Positions 1 to 7,882 of a stretch of 35,628 nucleotides of DNA are shown here, piece by piece. The translations under genes and the position numbers were made by a program. This stretch comes from an uncultured Eubacteriales bacterium (lineage in GTDB: Bacteria > Bacillota > Clostridia > Oscillospirales > Oscillospiraceae). The notes below the pieces were generated by a model. It did no database searches. It saw only the letters and a program-made list of their open reading frames with translations, and had not been told where the DNA came from. Position 1 is the first letter of the stretch, and the number at the start of each line of letters is the position of its first letter. Location: contig UQZR01000025.1 of NCBI GenBank assembly GCA_900545585.1, positions 1 through 35,628 of the forward strand, read 5' to 3'.

Positions 1-190
1 AACACCCGCTGTTGGAGGTAAACCCGGTCGGAAGCACTTTTAATATACAGAATTCAATCCCACACAAATCCCAAAAGCCGAAAGCGGCGCCTGAAACGAA
101 CAGGGCAAAAGAGTTCCAAAGAGGAACCGCAGGAGTGCTGGAAAGCACCAAAGAGGGCTTAACAGGCCTGCCTGAAGGTTCAGACATAAG
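1..190. other. Probable end of an integrated element, no gene recognised
   Basis: This stretch directly precedes a tRNA half and does not complete that tRNA, so it is probably the terminal DNA of an element whose body lies to the left of the window. A short open tail ending with TAA at 41-43 could be the C-terminus of a gene from outside, but it is only about 13 codons long and cannot be identified. A longer plus-strand open frame starting at 12 runs through the tRNA half and the terminator and is not credible as a gene. Several short purine-rich AAAGAG-type stretches are visible without clear periodicity. Confidence 0.35.
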
Positions 191-235
191 TTTGGGATCA
201 AGAGGCCGTGCGTTCGAGTCGCACTACTCGGGCCA
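191..235 (+). tRNA. 3' half of tRNA-Pro(TGG), probable attachment site (attR/attL)
   Basis: The sequence reads as a tRNA from the anticodon loop onward: loop TTTGGGA at 191-197 (anticodon TGG, proline), 3' anticodon stem TCAAG at 198-202, five-base variable loop, T-stem GTGCG/CGCAC (208-212 and 220-224) enclosing TTCGAGT, then a seven-base acceptor strand, discriminator G and CCA at 233-235. The five bases before the loop do not pair with TCAAG, and no D-arm or 5' acceptor strand (expected CCGAGTA) exists upstream, so this is not a functional tRNA. A break exactly at the anticodon loop is typical of tyrosine-recombinase elements that duplicate a tRNA 3' end on integration. The discriminator G is unusual for bacterial tRNA-Pro, which leaves the identity slightly uncertain. 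Confidence 0.6.
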
Positions 236-271
236 AAAGCCCTCTGAAATCGTTGATTTCAGAGGGCTTTT
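235..271 (+). terminator. Intrinsic terminator behind the tRNA half
   Basis: A perfect 17-bp inverted repeat (235-251 and 255-271) with a three-base loop GTT ends in TTTTCTT. It sits immediately after the tRNA CCA and is probably the original tRNA terminator. Confidence 0.85.
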
Positions 272-350
272 CTTATTCTTTGTCTATTGCGGCGCAGGGG
301 GTGTGAGATGACGCCCTCTCCTTTGAGACGCTCAACCAGTTAGCTCACGC

Positions 351-640
351 TTACATTTTCTGCTCACAAATACTCATTCGCAGCACAAACCCAGCGTAAT
401 CCGCAGCATCTACAGGAATTTTCAAGCCGTGCTTGGTGAGGCTGATATTATCACGCGGCAGTCCTCTGTCACAGTCCTTGTGCGGCGGGCTTCTGCTGCG
501 TCCTTCAGAGAAAGAGCGGGACGATATCCGGATCGTAGTCCCCATTCTCTGCGCAGGAGAACTCTTGAGCTTCCAGCAATCGCCGCCGAGCCATCGGGGT
601 CAGATCAGGAAAGTAAGCATCAATCGATATATTGTCTCTT
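351..640 (-). pseudogene. Frameshifted, 5'-truncated small-protein relic
   Basis: Two minus-strand pieces in different frames read as one small protein. The upstream piece (about 640 down to 505) contains DNISIDAYFPDLTP, MARRRLLEAQEF and DYDPDIVPLF and then hits TGA. The downstream piece (about 480 down to 351) contains LPRDNISLTKHGLKIPVD and YAGFVLRM and ends in TAA. One single-base frame change near 505-510 joins them. No start codon with a ribosome binding site precedes the first piece, which begins right behind the stop of the neighbouring lipoprotein gene. I take this to be a decayed gene, perhaps accessory-element cargo, since it lies next to a probable attachment site. No function can be named. 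Confidence 0.45.
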
Positions 641-655
641 TTTGTGTATACAGGC

Positions 656-1303
656 TTACTGCTTTGTCCAGGACAGATCGGGGGATACGCCCAGCTCCGT
701 CTCCAGATCGGCCAGAGCGCCCTGATCGTCGGTCCACTGCATGGTACTGCCGCTGACGGTACAGCCAATGGAATCGGCCTGGGTGAAGCTGCCGTCGGTC
801 TCCGCCAGATACAGGCGGCCGTCCTCCAGCTTGTACTTGCCGGAATCCAGCTCGGACTCTACGTCGCTGAGCAGGGTGCTGACATCAAAGAGCGCCAGAA
901 CGCTGTCCACCTGAGATTCCACGGTGAGGCCGCTGTCGGCCAGAGCGCTGTCGAACTCGTCGCGGGTCATGCCGCGGTCCTCGGCTTCCTTGTACAGCAG
1001 CTCCACCAGAGCGGGCTTCAGCGCCTGAATGTAGGCGTTCAGAGACTCGGTGGTGGCGTCCAGATCGGGAGACATGCTGAAGGTGCCGTCCTCATTGAAC
1101 ACGGTGGTCAGGTACAGGGACACGGGGACCTCGGAGGTGTACTCAGTGCCCAGATTGGCGGCCATCTCCTCATCCATCTTCTCGGTGAGATCCAGAGCGC
1201 ACTGCCAGGTGCCCACCAGCTGCTTGCTGTCATCCTTGCTGCCGCAGGCGGCCAGGCTCAGGGCCATGACCAGCGCCAGCAGGAACGCGGTGATCTTTTT
1301 CAT
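656..1303 (-). CDS. Putative lipoprotein, lipocalin-like
   Basis: A 215-residue exported lipoprotein of unknown function. The N-terminus has two lysines, a hydrophobic segment and a lipobox LAAC, so Cys20 should be lipidated and the protein anchored on the outer face of the membrane. After a short acidic linker, QLVGTWQCALDL resembles the start of lipocalin-like bacterial lipoproteins with a GTW signature. The rest is acidic, probably beta/alpha mixed, without catalytic motifs. The ATG start is preceded by AGAAAGAAGG at good spacing, and a TATAAC -10-like box lies at 1324-1329. It resembles in layout the lipoprotein at 25634-26176 (same signal type, GTW/GTY motif), but direct homology is not certain. 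Confidence 0.8.
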   Translation of the reverse strand: MKKITAFLLALVMALSLAACGSKDDSKQLVGTWQCALDLTEKMDEEMAANLGTEYTSEVPVSLYLTTVFNEDGTFSMSPDLDATTESLNAYIQALKPALVELLYKEAEDRGMTRDEFDSALADSGLTVESQVDSVLALFDVSTLLSDVESELDSGKYKLEDGRLYLAETDGSFTQADSIGCTVSGSTMQWTDDQGALADLETELGVSPDLSWTKQ

Positions 1304-1413
1304 ATTGAAAAACCTTCTTTCTCGTTATAGCATAGCTTTCTTCGCGGCCTCCGCCGCACGGGACTTATATCTGCCTGCCGCAGGCTGCTCCGGCTTTCGC
1401 CGGTGTGCTGCGG

Positions 1414-2796
1414 TCATTGCAGACTTACGTACTTCTTGAATACAAACGCTGTCTTTCTATCTGCTGTCCGGATGCAGACCCAGTTGGGATATTCACCGAG
1501 ATAGGCAAAGGTATCGTCCTTTTTGGCGGCAAACAGAATGGTAGACCGCGTGCTGGGCAGGGGACGGACGTTGACGCCGTCGTATAGCAGGCGGGCGGTG
1601 CGGACGCCATGCCGCTTTTCGGGGGACAAACCGCGCAGCAGTTCGGGATGATGCGCGGCGGCGCAGGCAAAAATCTCGTCAAAAAAGGGAGCCTCGCCAT
1701 TCGATTTTTCCTTGTCGGTCATAATGCTGCCAAACCATTTGGCACGGTTTTCCCGGCGATAGCGCTGTATGTCAAAGGAATTGCCGAAGCGGTCCAGCAC
1801 CCTGTCGCCCAGCGCATCCAGTTCCATCAACGTCCGCTTGCACTTTGTGCAGAGGCCACAGTTGTCCGACTGCGTAAGGCAGACCTGCAGGTAGTCATAG
1901 CACGGCGCAAAGCTGCTGATCTTTTCCACCTTATCCATACGGGTCCAGTCCTGATTGGACTGGTAGAATTCAATGCTCCCCGTGTCAAGCAGCGGGATGA
2001 GCCATTTCTCATAGTGGGCCATGTCGCAGTTGAGGGACAGCCTGAAGTCACCCAGCAAATAGGCGGAGGAATAGTAGTAACGGGAGATGCGCTTTTGCAG
2101 CAGCATGGCGATAGCCAGATTGCGGAACGTGTGCGTCCGGTCAAAGGACCACTCCCTGAACAGCCGCCGGTCCTGAAGGATATCGTCAATGTTGGAATCC
2201 ACCACGATCAGCGGATAGCCGTACTTCCGGCAGAACTCCCGGGTACGTTCCATCTGGTGGACATAGAGCTCCTGCTTGGACTCGGCCCCGCGGCCCACAA
2301 TGGCATCCCAACCGTGGTGGGCGCCTGCCTGAAAATAGGTAAACGCATTGATGCGGTAGTCCGCCAGTTCAAAATCAGGGCCGTACTCATACATGGTAGC
2401 GAAGGAGTCGACGCCTCTGGACATACCGGCGGCTACTATATCTCCGTGAAAGACCGTGTCCGTCAGTGGGGCAGCGATACGGATGCGGGACAGGGAGTTG
2501 CCGCCGTGGTATAGCTGCGGGATCACATGATAGGTCAGGTTGTAATACAGCTTTCTGGAAATGGGATAACAGCAGCGAAGCTCCTCGTATCCGAATTTCA
2601 TGGCGGCCAGCAGAAGCGTGGTAACGACGGCGTCGCAGCGGTCATCGCAGACGGCATCGTCAAACTCGCGGTCAAAGCTGTACCAGAGGTCTGCACGGAT
2701 GCCCGCCGAGCTGCATAGGGAGGCAGTCAGCGTGACCTTGCCGCCGGTGTTTTCCTTTGAGATGCTTTCGATGGATAAGTACTTGGTATCTCCCAC
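1414..2796 (-). CDS. PP-loop ATPase-like protein with C-terminal SH3-like tail
   Basis: A 460-residue protein. Residues 126-132 read SRGVDSF, a variant of the SGGxDS pyrophosphate-binding loop of PP-loop ATP pyrophosphatases (QueC, TilS, N-type families), preceded by a beta-strand-like stretch. Three cysteines in CGLCTKC (313-319), followed by a KRTLMELDALG helix, resemble the zinc or Fe-S knuckle of QueC-like enzymes. The last ~65 residues look like a bacterial SH3-like strand-rich domain (RPLPST, YLGEYPNWVCI). It may therefore activate a substrate by adenylation, but the substrate is unknown. It starts with GTG behind AGGGAGG, which fits better than later codons. It lies 27 bases downstream of ridA on the same strand and is probably co-transcribed. 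The Arg in place of Gly in the loop is a reservation about catalytic activity. Confidence 0.6.
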   Translation of the reverse strand: MGDTKYLSIESISKENTGGKVTLTASLCSSAGIRADLWYSFDREFDDAVCDDRCDAVVTTLLLAAMKFGYEELRCCYPISRKLYYNLTYHVIPQLYHGGNSLSRIRIAAPLTDTVFHGDIVAAGMSRGVDSFATMYEYGPDFELADYRINAFTYFQAGAHHGWDAIVGRGAESKQELYVHQMERTREFCRKYGYPLIVVDSNIDDILQDRRLFREWSFDRTHTFRNLAIAMLLQKRISRYYYSSAYLLGDFRLSLNCDMAHYEKWLIPLLDTGSIEFYQSNQDWTRMDKVEKISSFAPCYDYLQVCLTQSDNCGLCTKCKRTLMELDALGDRVLDRFGNSFDIQRYRRENRAKWFGSIMTDKEKSNGEAPFFDEIFACAAAHHPELLRGLSPEKRHGVRTARLLYDGVNVRPLPSTRSTILFAAKKDDTFAYLGEYPNWVCIRTADRKTAFVFKKYVSLQ

Positions 2797-2823
2797 TCGA
2801 GTATTCCTCCCTGTTATGTGTAC

Positions 2824-3204
2824 TTACTTGACGCAGATGGTCTCGATCTCCACCAGTGCGCCGCGGGGCAGAGCGCCTACCTCCACCGCGGAGCGGGCGG
2901 GATACTGGCCCTCGGTGAAAAACTCGGCATACACCGCGTTCATGGCGGCAAAGTCGCTCATATTCTGCAGGAACACAGTGGTCTTGACCACATTGTCCAT
3001 GGTGAGACCGGCGGCCTCCAGAATGGCCTTCACGTTGGTCAGCACCTGACGGGTCTGCTCGGTGATGCCGCCGGGCACAAACTCGCCGGTAGCGGGGTCA
3101 AAGGGCACCTGGCCGGAGGTGACCAGAAAGCTGCCGCAGTCGATAGCCTGAGAATAGGGGCCGATGGCAGCCGGAGCATTATTGGTAGCGATGATCTTCT
3201 TCAT
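2824..3204 (-). CDS. ridA: RidA family reactive intermediate (enamine/imine) deaminase
   Basis: A 126-residue protein of full RidA (YjgF/YER057c/UK114) length. RidA proteins hydrolyse reactive 2-aminoacrylate and related imines made by PLP enzymes, releasing ammonia and a keto acid, and act in the cytosol as trimers. The family signatures are visible: AIGPYSQA (12-20), SGQVPFDP near residue 30, the catalytic Arg104 in PARSAVEVG, and GALVEIE near the C-terminus. The ATG is preceded by an AGGAGGC ribosome site. It is the first gene of a probable two-gene unit with the PP-loop-like protein 27 bases downstream. Confidence 0.95.
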   Translation of the reverse strand: MKKIIATNNAPAAIGPYSQAIDCGSFLVTSGQVPFDPATGEFVPGGITEQTRQVLTNVKAILEAAGLTMDNVVKTTVFLQNMSDFAAMNAVYAEFFTEGQYPARSAVEVGALPRGALVEIETICVK

Positions 3205-3436
3205 GATGTGAGCCTCCTGTAAAATTTTGATGTACGCCGCCGTCCGGCGTGGGCCGAACGCGCCTGCGGATATTACTTATACCACACTTTCAGGCAAATA
3301 GCAACTCCCAAGGGCAAACCGCTGCCCTCAGCAGTGAACCTCTGTATTTGCAGGATCCCCGCTCCATGGAACATTTCAAGCAGGAACTCGTTGACTATCC
3401 GGATCACTGCAACAGCCGCAGGAGCACGGTAAAGTC

Positions 3437-3477
3437 AAAGGGCTTGCCGCCTGCATTACACAGACAGCAAGCCCTTT
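3437..3477. repeat. Inverted repeat in the 3205-3569 intergenic region
   Basis: AAAGGGCTTGC at 3437-3447 is the exact inverse of 3467-3477, separated by 19 bases. There is no clean T-tract on either side, so it is a weak terminator candidate. The surrounding 365-base gap between ridA and the zinc-ribbon gene contains no convincing gene. Confidence 0.5.
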
Positions 3478-3507
3478 CAGCTGCTTGAACAATTTCTATT
3501 AGGAATA

Positions 3508-3549
3508 TTTGTCCAACTTTTTGGGGGTCACTTCCATCGGACAGGGCTG
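3508..3549 (-). mobile_element. Possible IS3-family terminal remnant
   Basis: On the minus strand this stretch contains TGACCCCCAAAAAGTTGGAC followed by A-rich sequence, which resembles the terminal repeats of IS3/IS150-type insertion sequences. No transposase gene accompanies it, so it would be a relic only. Recognition rests on memory of such ends and is uncertain. Confidence 0.25.
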
Positions 3550-3569
3550 TTTTTTGTATTTTACGCCTC

Positions 3570-4007
3570 TTACTCGCCCATGGGAGCGCCGCAGTGGGGG
3601 CAGAACTTGTCCTCGCTGGCCGCGCCGCACACGGGGCAAACCTTCACGCTGACAGTGTCCTCTTTCTCCGCCGTCTGCTCGGCCGCAGGAGCGGCAGACT
3701 TGGAAGCCTTCTCGGCCTCCATCTCGGCGATGCGGGCCTTGGAGGCGTTGACGGCGGCCACCACATCCTTCACGGCGTCGGGGATCTCGCCGGTGTACTC
3801 GGAGATGAACCACTCGCCGATGGCGCGGTAATTCTTCTCCAGCTCACGCTGCTCGGTGAGGATGGCCATATTCAGCTTGGCGGTATCGGTAGCGTTCTTC
3901 GCCTTGTCGGCGGCGACCTCCGCCAGATCCTTGGCCTTATCCACGGCAACGCCGGCATACTCCTGCGCCTTCTTGCCCAGGTTGTTCAGATTATCCAAAA
4001 TGCTCAT
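3570..4007 (-). CDS. Zinc-ribbon protein with helical N-terminus
   Basis: A 145-residue cytosolic protein without signal peptide. Residues 1-~50 are Ala/Lys/Asp-rich and helical (DKAKDLAEVAADKAKNATDTAK), like amphipathic coiled-coil segments; a middle part contains YRAIGEWFISEYTGEIPD. A low-complexity Ala/Glu linker follows, and the C-terminus carries a double-CxxC zinc ribbon (CPVCG and CPHCG). Such stand-alone zinc-ribbon proteins are common in Clostridia and their role is not established. The ATG has an AAAGGAG ribosome site, and a good promoter lies just upstream (4048-4076), so it is probably a single-gene unit. Confidence 0.85.
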   Translation of the reverse strand: MSILDNLNNLGKKAQEYAGVAVDKAKDLAEVAADKAKNATDTAKLNMAILTEQRELEKNYRAIGEWFISEYTGEIPDAVKDVVAAVNASKARIAEMEAEKASKSAAPAAEQTAEKEDTVSVKVCPVCGAASEDKFCPHCGAPMGE

Positions 4008-4047
4008 GTGATCGGTCTCCTTTCAATTTATGATCTTCTTGGTGCAT

Positions 4048-4076
4048 AGTATAGCGCGTTTTGTCCGCCGTTGCAA
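4048..4076 (-). promoter_or_regulatory. Sigma-A type promoter of the zinc-ribbon gene
   Basis: On the minus strand TTGCAA (4071-4076) and TATACT (4048-4053) are separated by 17 bases, a near-consensus housekeeping promoter about 40 bases ahead of the start codon at 4007. Confidence 0.7.
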
Positions 4077-4121
4077 GCAAACAATCGCGAAATTTACACA
4101 CTGTTCATCTCACTGCCTCGC

Positions 4122-5615
4122 TCAATGCTCGATCCAGTCCGCCGCGCGGGATACCGCCCGCTTCCACAGGCGGTAGTTGCGGTCGCAGTCGGCCTGAGTA
4201 CCCTGGGGCAGGAACACCCGCTGGCTGCGGCGCAGGGTCCTCAGCTCCTCCATGTCCCGCCAGAGGCCGCAGCTCAGGCCCGCCAGTGCCGCCGCGCCGA
4301 AGGCCGTAGTCTCCACCATCTCCGGCCGGTCCACGGGGATGCGCAGCAGATCCGCCTGCATCTGCAGCAGGATGTCAGACACGCTGGCGCCGCCGTCGGC
4401 CCGCAGCATGGTGATGTCGCAGCCGGCGTCCTGCCGCATGGCCAGCATCAGGTCCGTGACCTGATAGGCGATGCACTCCAGCACGGCACGGGCCAGATGG
4501 CCCCGATCGGTACCGCGGGTGATGCCCAGCACCGCGCCGCGGGCGTACATGTCCCAATAGGGCGCGCCCAGCCCCGTGAAGGCCGGTACCACCACCACGC
4601 CGCCGCTGTCCGGCACCGAGGCCGCCAGCCTGTTGATCTCCGGCGCGGAGCTGATGATGCGCAGCTCGTCCCGCAGCCACTGGATGGTGCTGCCTCCGTT
4701 AAAGACGCTGCCCTCCAGAGCGTAGGTGGTCTTGCCGCCCACCTGCCACGCCACAGAGGTCACAAGGCCCGCGCGGCTGCGCACCGGCGAATCACCCACG
4801 TTCATCAGGGTAAAGCAGCCGGTGCCGTATGTATTTTTGGCTTCGCCGGGAGCGAAGCAGGTCTGGCCGAACAGAGCGGCCTGCTGATCGCCGGCGGCGC
4901 CGCAAACCGGCACTCCCGCCAGCTTCTCCAACCCCTCGATACCGGGGCGCACCGTGCCGTATATCATGCAGTTGGGCACCGGCTGGGGCAGCATGGCCAT
5001 GGGCACGCCCAATATGCCGCAAAGCTCCTCGTCCCAGCACAGGCGGTGGATGTCAAAGAGCATGGTGCGGCTGGCGTTGGAGTAATCTGTAACGTGCTGG
5101 CCGGTGAGCTGCCAGATGAGCCAAGTCTCCACCGTGCCGAACAGCACCTCCCCCCGCTCCGCCCGCTGGCGGACGCCCGGGACGTTGTCCAGTATCCAGC
5201 GGATCTTGCTGCCGGAGAAATAGGCGTCGATCAGCAGGCCCGTGGCGGACTGGATGCGCTCGTCCAGCCCCTGCCGCTTCAGGTCCTCGCACAGCTCCGC
5301 CGTCCGGCGGCACTGCCAGACGATGGCGTTGTATACCGGCTGGCCCGTGGTCTTGTCCCAGAGGATGGTGGTCTCCCGCTGGTTGGTAACGCCGATACCG
5401 GCGATGCTGCCCTCCGGAAAGCCCGCGATAGCCTCTGCCGCGGCCAGACGCTCCGTCTCCCAGATCTCCATGGGGTCGTGCTCTACCCAGCCGTCCTGGG
5501 GATAGTGTTGGGAAAAGGCGTGCTGCGACATGGCCGCAATGCGGCCCTGCCGGTCGAAAACGATGGCCCGGGAGCTGGTGGTCCCCTGATCCAGCGCCAG
5601 GATGTGATCGGACAT
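4122..5615 (-). CDS. glpK: Glycerol kinase
   Basis: A 497-residue FGGY-family kinase that phosphorylates glycerol with ATP to sn-glycerol 3-phosphate in the cytosol. The start MSDHILALDQGTTSSRA (phosphate-binding DQGTTSSRA at 9-17) is preceded by AGAGGAG, which fixes it at 5615 rather than at an upstream in-frame ATG. Further family marks are TNQRETT, WQCRRTAE, DYSNASRTMLFDI and GAAGDQQAALFGQ, plus the TFGAAALAG-like ATP-domain motif near the C-terminus. Where many Firmicutes enzymes carry a HPr-phosphorylated histidine (HFYG-type motif), this one reads MIYGTVRPG, so activation by PTS phosphorylation is unlikely. It is divergent from a monoacylglycerol-lipase-like hydrolase, which could supply glycerol. 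Confidence 0.96.
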   Translation of the reverse strand: MSDHILALDQGTTSSRAIVFDRQGRIAAMSQHAFSQHYPQDGWVEHDPMEIWETERLAAAEAIAGFPEGSIAGIGVTNQRETTILWDKTTGQPVYNAIVWQCRRTAELCEDLKRQGLDERIQSATGLLIDAYFSGSKIRWILDNVPGVRQRAERGEVLFGTVETWLIWQLTGQHVTDYSNASRTMLFDIHRLCWDEELCGILGVPMAMLPQPVPNCMIYGTVRPGIEGLEKLAGVPVCGAAGDQQAALFGQTCFAPGEAKNTYGTGCFTLMNVGDSPVRSRAGLVTSVAWQVGGKTTYALEGSVFNGGSTIQWLRDELRIISSAPEINRLAASVPDSGGVVVVPAFTGLGAPYWDMYARGAVLGITRGTDRGHLARAVLECIAYQVTDLMLAMRQDAGCDITMLRADGGASVSDILLQMQADLLRIPVDRPEMVETTAFGAAALAGLSCGLWRDMEELRTLRRSQRVFLPQGTQADCDRNYRLWKRAVSRAADWIEH

Positions 5616-5644
5616 GGCTTCTCCTCTTTTCTTTTTCATTTTTC

Positions 5645-5664
5645 TGTGGTACACTATGACCACA
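5645..5664. promoter_or_regulatory. Operator-like inverted repeat between glpK and the hydrolase
   Basis: TGTGGT (5645-5650) and ACCACA (5659-5664) form a perfect inverted repeat with an eight-base spacer. It lies between the two divergent start codons, in the glpK leader just downstream of its -10 box, where a repressor could affect both genes. No regulator gene is adjacent. Confidence 0.5.
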
Positions 5665-5679
5665 TCAGCTTATTTATGG

Positions 5680-5708
5680 ATTATACCACGAAGGGAGCGG
5701 GATTTCCA
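5680..5708 (-). promoter_or_regulatory. Probable glpK promoter
   Basis: On the minus strand a consensus TATAAT (5680-5685) is preceded, after 17 bases, by TGGAAA at 5703-5708, a weak -35. The promoter overlaps the start codon of the divergent hydrolase gene. Confidence 0.6.
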
Positions 5709-6643
5709 TGACGAATATCACCGGATTCACTTTCCTGTCCACCGATGGGAAAACGCAGCTCCACGGCATGCGCTGGGAGCCGGAGGGCCGCAGCGTCCGC
5801 GCCGTGCTGCAGATCTGTCACGGTGTGGCGGAGCACATCGCCCGCTACGACGCCTTCGCCCGCTATCTCAACGAGCTGGGCATCGCCGTGGTGGGCCACG
5901 ACCATCTGGGTCACGGCCGCTCCCTTCCGGAGGGCGGCACCCCCGTCTACTTTGGGGAGGGCAACACGTGGCACACCGTGGTGGACGACATCTACGTGCT
6001 GCACCAGCGCATCCGGCTGTGGTATCCCGACGTGCCCCTGTGCATTATGGGTCACAGCATGGGCTCGTTCCTGACCCGCACCTACCTCATCCGCTACCCC
6101 GGCACGGTGAAGGCCGCCATCATCATGGGCACCGGCTGGCAGCCCAAGGCCGTCGTTGCCGGCGGGCTGGCGGTGGCCAGAGCCACAGCCGCCGTAGTGG
6201 GCGAGAGCGGCACCAGCGACCTGGTGACGCAGCTGGCCTTCGGCGCGTACAACAAGCAGTTCGCCCCCAACCGCACCAGCTGCGACTGGCTGTCCGCTGA
6301 CACCGACAACGTGGACGCCTACATGGCCGATCCCCTGTGCGGCGCGGACGCCACGGTGGGGCTGTTCCGCCAGATGCTGCTGGGCATCCGGTTCAACCAG
6401 CGGCTCAGCAATCTGCGGCGGATGGATGCCCAGACGCCGGTGCTGTTCATCGCCGGCGACAAGGACCCCGTGGGCGCCAACGGCGCCGGTGTCCGTCGGA
6501 CGTATCAGGAGTTCCTCCGCGCCGGTATGCAGGACTGCACGCTGAAGCTGTATCCCGGTCTGCGTCACGAGATCCTCAACGAAAAAGGCTGGCAGCGGGA
6601 GATCTTCCGCGACATCGGCCTGTGGCTCACCGCCAAGCTCTAA
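5708..6643 (+). CDS. Alpha/beta hydrolase, monoacylglycerol lipase/lysophospholipase type
   Basis: A 311-residue serine hydrolase of the Hydrolase_4 group. The nucleophile elbow is GHSMGS (Ser117), the acid is Asp251 or Asp253 in AGDKDPVG, and the base is His287 in GLRHEILNE. An HGVAEH oxyanion-type motif stands at 38-43, and GHDHLGHGRS at 63-72 is typical of monoacylglycerol lipases. The region 150-230 forms the expected helical cap. No signal peptide is present, so it is cytosolic. Pairing with divergent glpK suggests that monoacylglycerols or lysolipids are split and the released glycerol phosphorylated; this is inferred from context. Its start follows GGGAG at nine bases. Its stop overlaps the end of the convergent membrane-protein gene by four bases. 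Confidence 0.85.
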   Translation: MTNITGFTFLSTDGKTQLHGMRWEPEGRSVRAVLQICHGVAEHIARYDAFARYLNELGIAVVGHDHLGHGRSLPEGGTPVYFGEGNTWHTVVDDIYVLHQRIRLWYPDVPLCIMGHSMGSFLTRTYLIRYPGTVKAAIIMGTGWQPKAVVAGGLAVARATAAVVGESGTSDLVTQLAFGAYNKQFAPNRTSCDWLSADTDNVDAYMADPLCGADATVGLFRQMLLGIRFNQRLSNLRRMDAQTPVLFIAGDKDPVGANGAGVRRTYQEFLRAGMQDCTLKLYPGLRHEILNEKGWQREIFRDIGLWLTAKL

Positions 6644-7185
6644 TGTGACAGTGCGCGGATCAGGCGGGGCAGGGACATCAGGTCCACGTTCCCGCCGCGC
6701 CGCAGCACCCGCGCCGACAGGAAGCCGTCCGCAATGAACAGCAGCAGCGCGCCGTAGGTGACAGGTGCAGGCATCACCGATGCCGCCAGCGCGATCCACG
6801 GGTGGACGTACCGCACCGTCAGTGCCGCCAGCAGCCCCCACAGCAGGGCAAACGGCATACAGACCCGCCGGTTCAGGTCCATCTTGGTACTGCTGTAATC
6901 CCAGAACAGCACGCCCAGCAGCCGCTCATAGAGAAAGTGAACGGCGTACTCTACCGCCGTGGCCGTCAGGCCGCCGTACAGAGCCAGACGCCAGAAGCTG
7001 CCGGTCATATCCGGCGGCAGAGCCAGCACCGCCAGCAAAGCCAGGCCGTACACCGGACACAGCGGTAGCAGCAGAAAGCACTTGCGGACGCGGTGGGATG
7101 ACCGCCGCGCCCAGGCGTACAGCTTCTCCAGCAGATAGCCCCCGAAGCTGTACAGCAGAAACAACCAGAACGTATAGAAGAACAT
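6640..7185 (-). CDS. CmpB-type (putative ABC transporter permease) membrane protein
   Basis: A 181-residue integral membrane protein with about five hydrophobic segments. The N-terminus FWLFLLYSFGGYLLEKLYAW, the motif CPVYGLA, the stretch EYAVHFLYERLLGVLFWDYS and the following NRRVCMPFALLWG are characteristic of the ABC_trans_CmpB family (PF06541), widespread in Clostridia and of unproven function. Despite the family name it carries no ATPase and no ABC partner is nearby. It is convergent with and overlaps the hydrolase by four bases, and is divergent from the udg gene. Confidence 0.8.
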   Translation of the reverse strand: MFFYTFWLFLLYSFGGYLLEKLYAWARRSSHRVRKCFLLLPLCPVYGLALLAVLALPPDMTGSFWRLALYGGLTATAVEYAVHFLYERLLGVLFWDYSSTKMDLNRRVCMPFALLWGLLAALTVRYVHPWIALAASVMPAPVTYGALLLFIADGFLSARVLRRGGNVDLMSLPRLIRALSH

Positions 7186-7259
7186 GAGATACCCCCTCCC
7201 CTGCGGATATGCCTTAGTGTGCGCGGCGGCGGCGGGAACGATACAGGGAGGAACGACAG

Positions 7260-7838
7260 ATGACGGAATGGGAAGCGCTGAAAGAGGAATGTCTCCGCTG
7301 TCAGGCCTGCACGCTGGCGGCCACGCGGACCAACGTGGTGTTTGGCGTAGGCTCCGAGAACGCGGAGGTGCTGTTTATCGGCGAGGCGCCCGGGGCCAAC
7401 GAGGACGCACAGGGCGAGCCCTTTGTAGGGCGGGCCGGTAAGCTGCTGGACGACATGCTGGCCATGATCGGACTGGACCGCAGCCGCATCTACATCACCA
7501 ACTCCGTCAAATGCCGCCCGCCCCAGAACCGCGACCCGCTGAACACGGAGAAGGACGCCTGCCACGGGTATCTTGCGCGGCAGCTGGCATTGATGAAGCC
7601 CAAGATCATTGTGTGCCTGGGCCGCATCAGCGCCATGGAGATCATCAAGGAGGACTTCAAAATCACCCAGGAGCACGGGCAGTTCTTCGAGAAGAACGGC
7701 ATTCAGATGATGGCGCTGTATCACCCCGCCGCGCTGCTGCGCGATCCCCGGAAAAAGCCGGAGACCTTCGAGGATCTGAAACGCCTGCAGGCGAAGATAC
7801 AGGAGATCTGCGACCACACGGCGCTTACATTCGAATAA
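7260..7838 (+). CDS. Uracil-DNA glycosylase, type 4 Fe-S family
   Basis: A 192-residue enzyme that removes uracil from DNA at the start of base excision repair. It shows the type 4 signature: GEAPG (41-45) with the following NEDAQGEPFVGRAGKLLD, the HPAALLRDP motif with His155, and four cysteines at the cluster positions (Cys14, Cys17, Cys85, Cys101) for a 4Fe-4S cluster. Length matches the family. An AGGGAGGAACGACAG ribosome site precedes the ATG. It is divergent from the CmpB-type gene and ends in a bidirectional terminator shared with proS. Confidence 0.95.
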   Translation: MTEWEALKEECLRCQACTLAATRTNVVFGVGSENAEVLFIGEAPGANEDAQGEPFVGRAGKLLDDMLAMIGLDRSRIYITNSVKCRPPQNRDPLNTEKDACHGYLARQLALMKPKIIVCLGRISAMEIIKEDFKITQEHGQFFEKNGIQMMALYHPAALLRDPRKKPETFEDLKRLQAKIQEICDHTALTFE

Positions 7839-7873
7839 AAAGAGAGGTGACGCTCCGCGTCACCTCTCTTTTT
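7837..7873. terminator. Bidirectional terminator between udg and proS
   Basis: A perfect 17-bp inverted repeat (7837-7853 and 7857-7873) with loop TCC, carrying an A-run on one side and a T-run on the other, so it serves both convergent genes. Confidence 0.9.
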
Positions 7874-7882
7874 ATTCTTCTT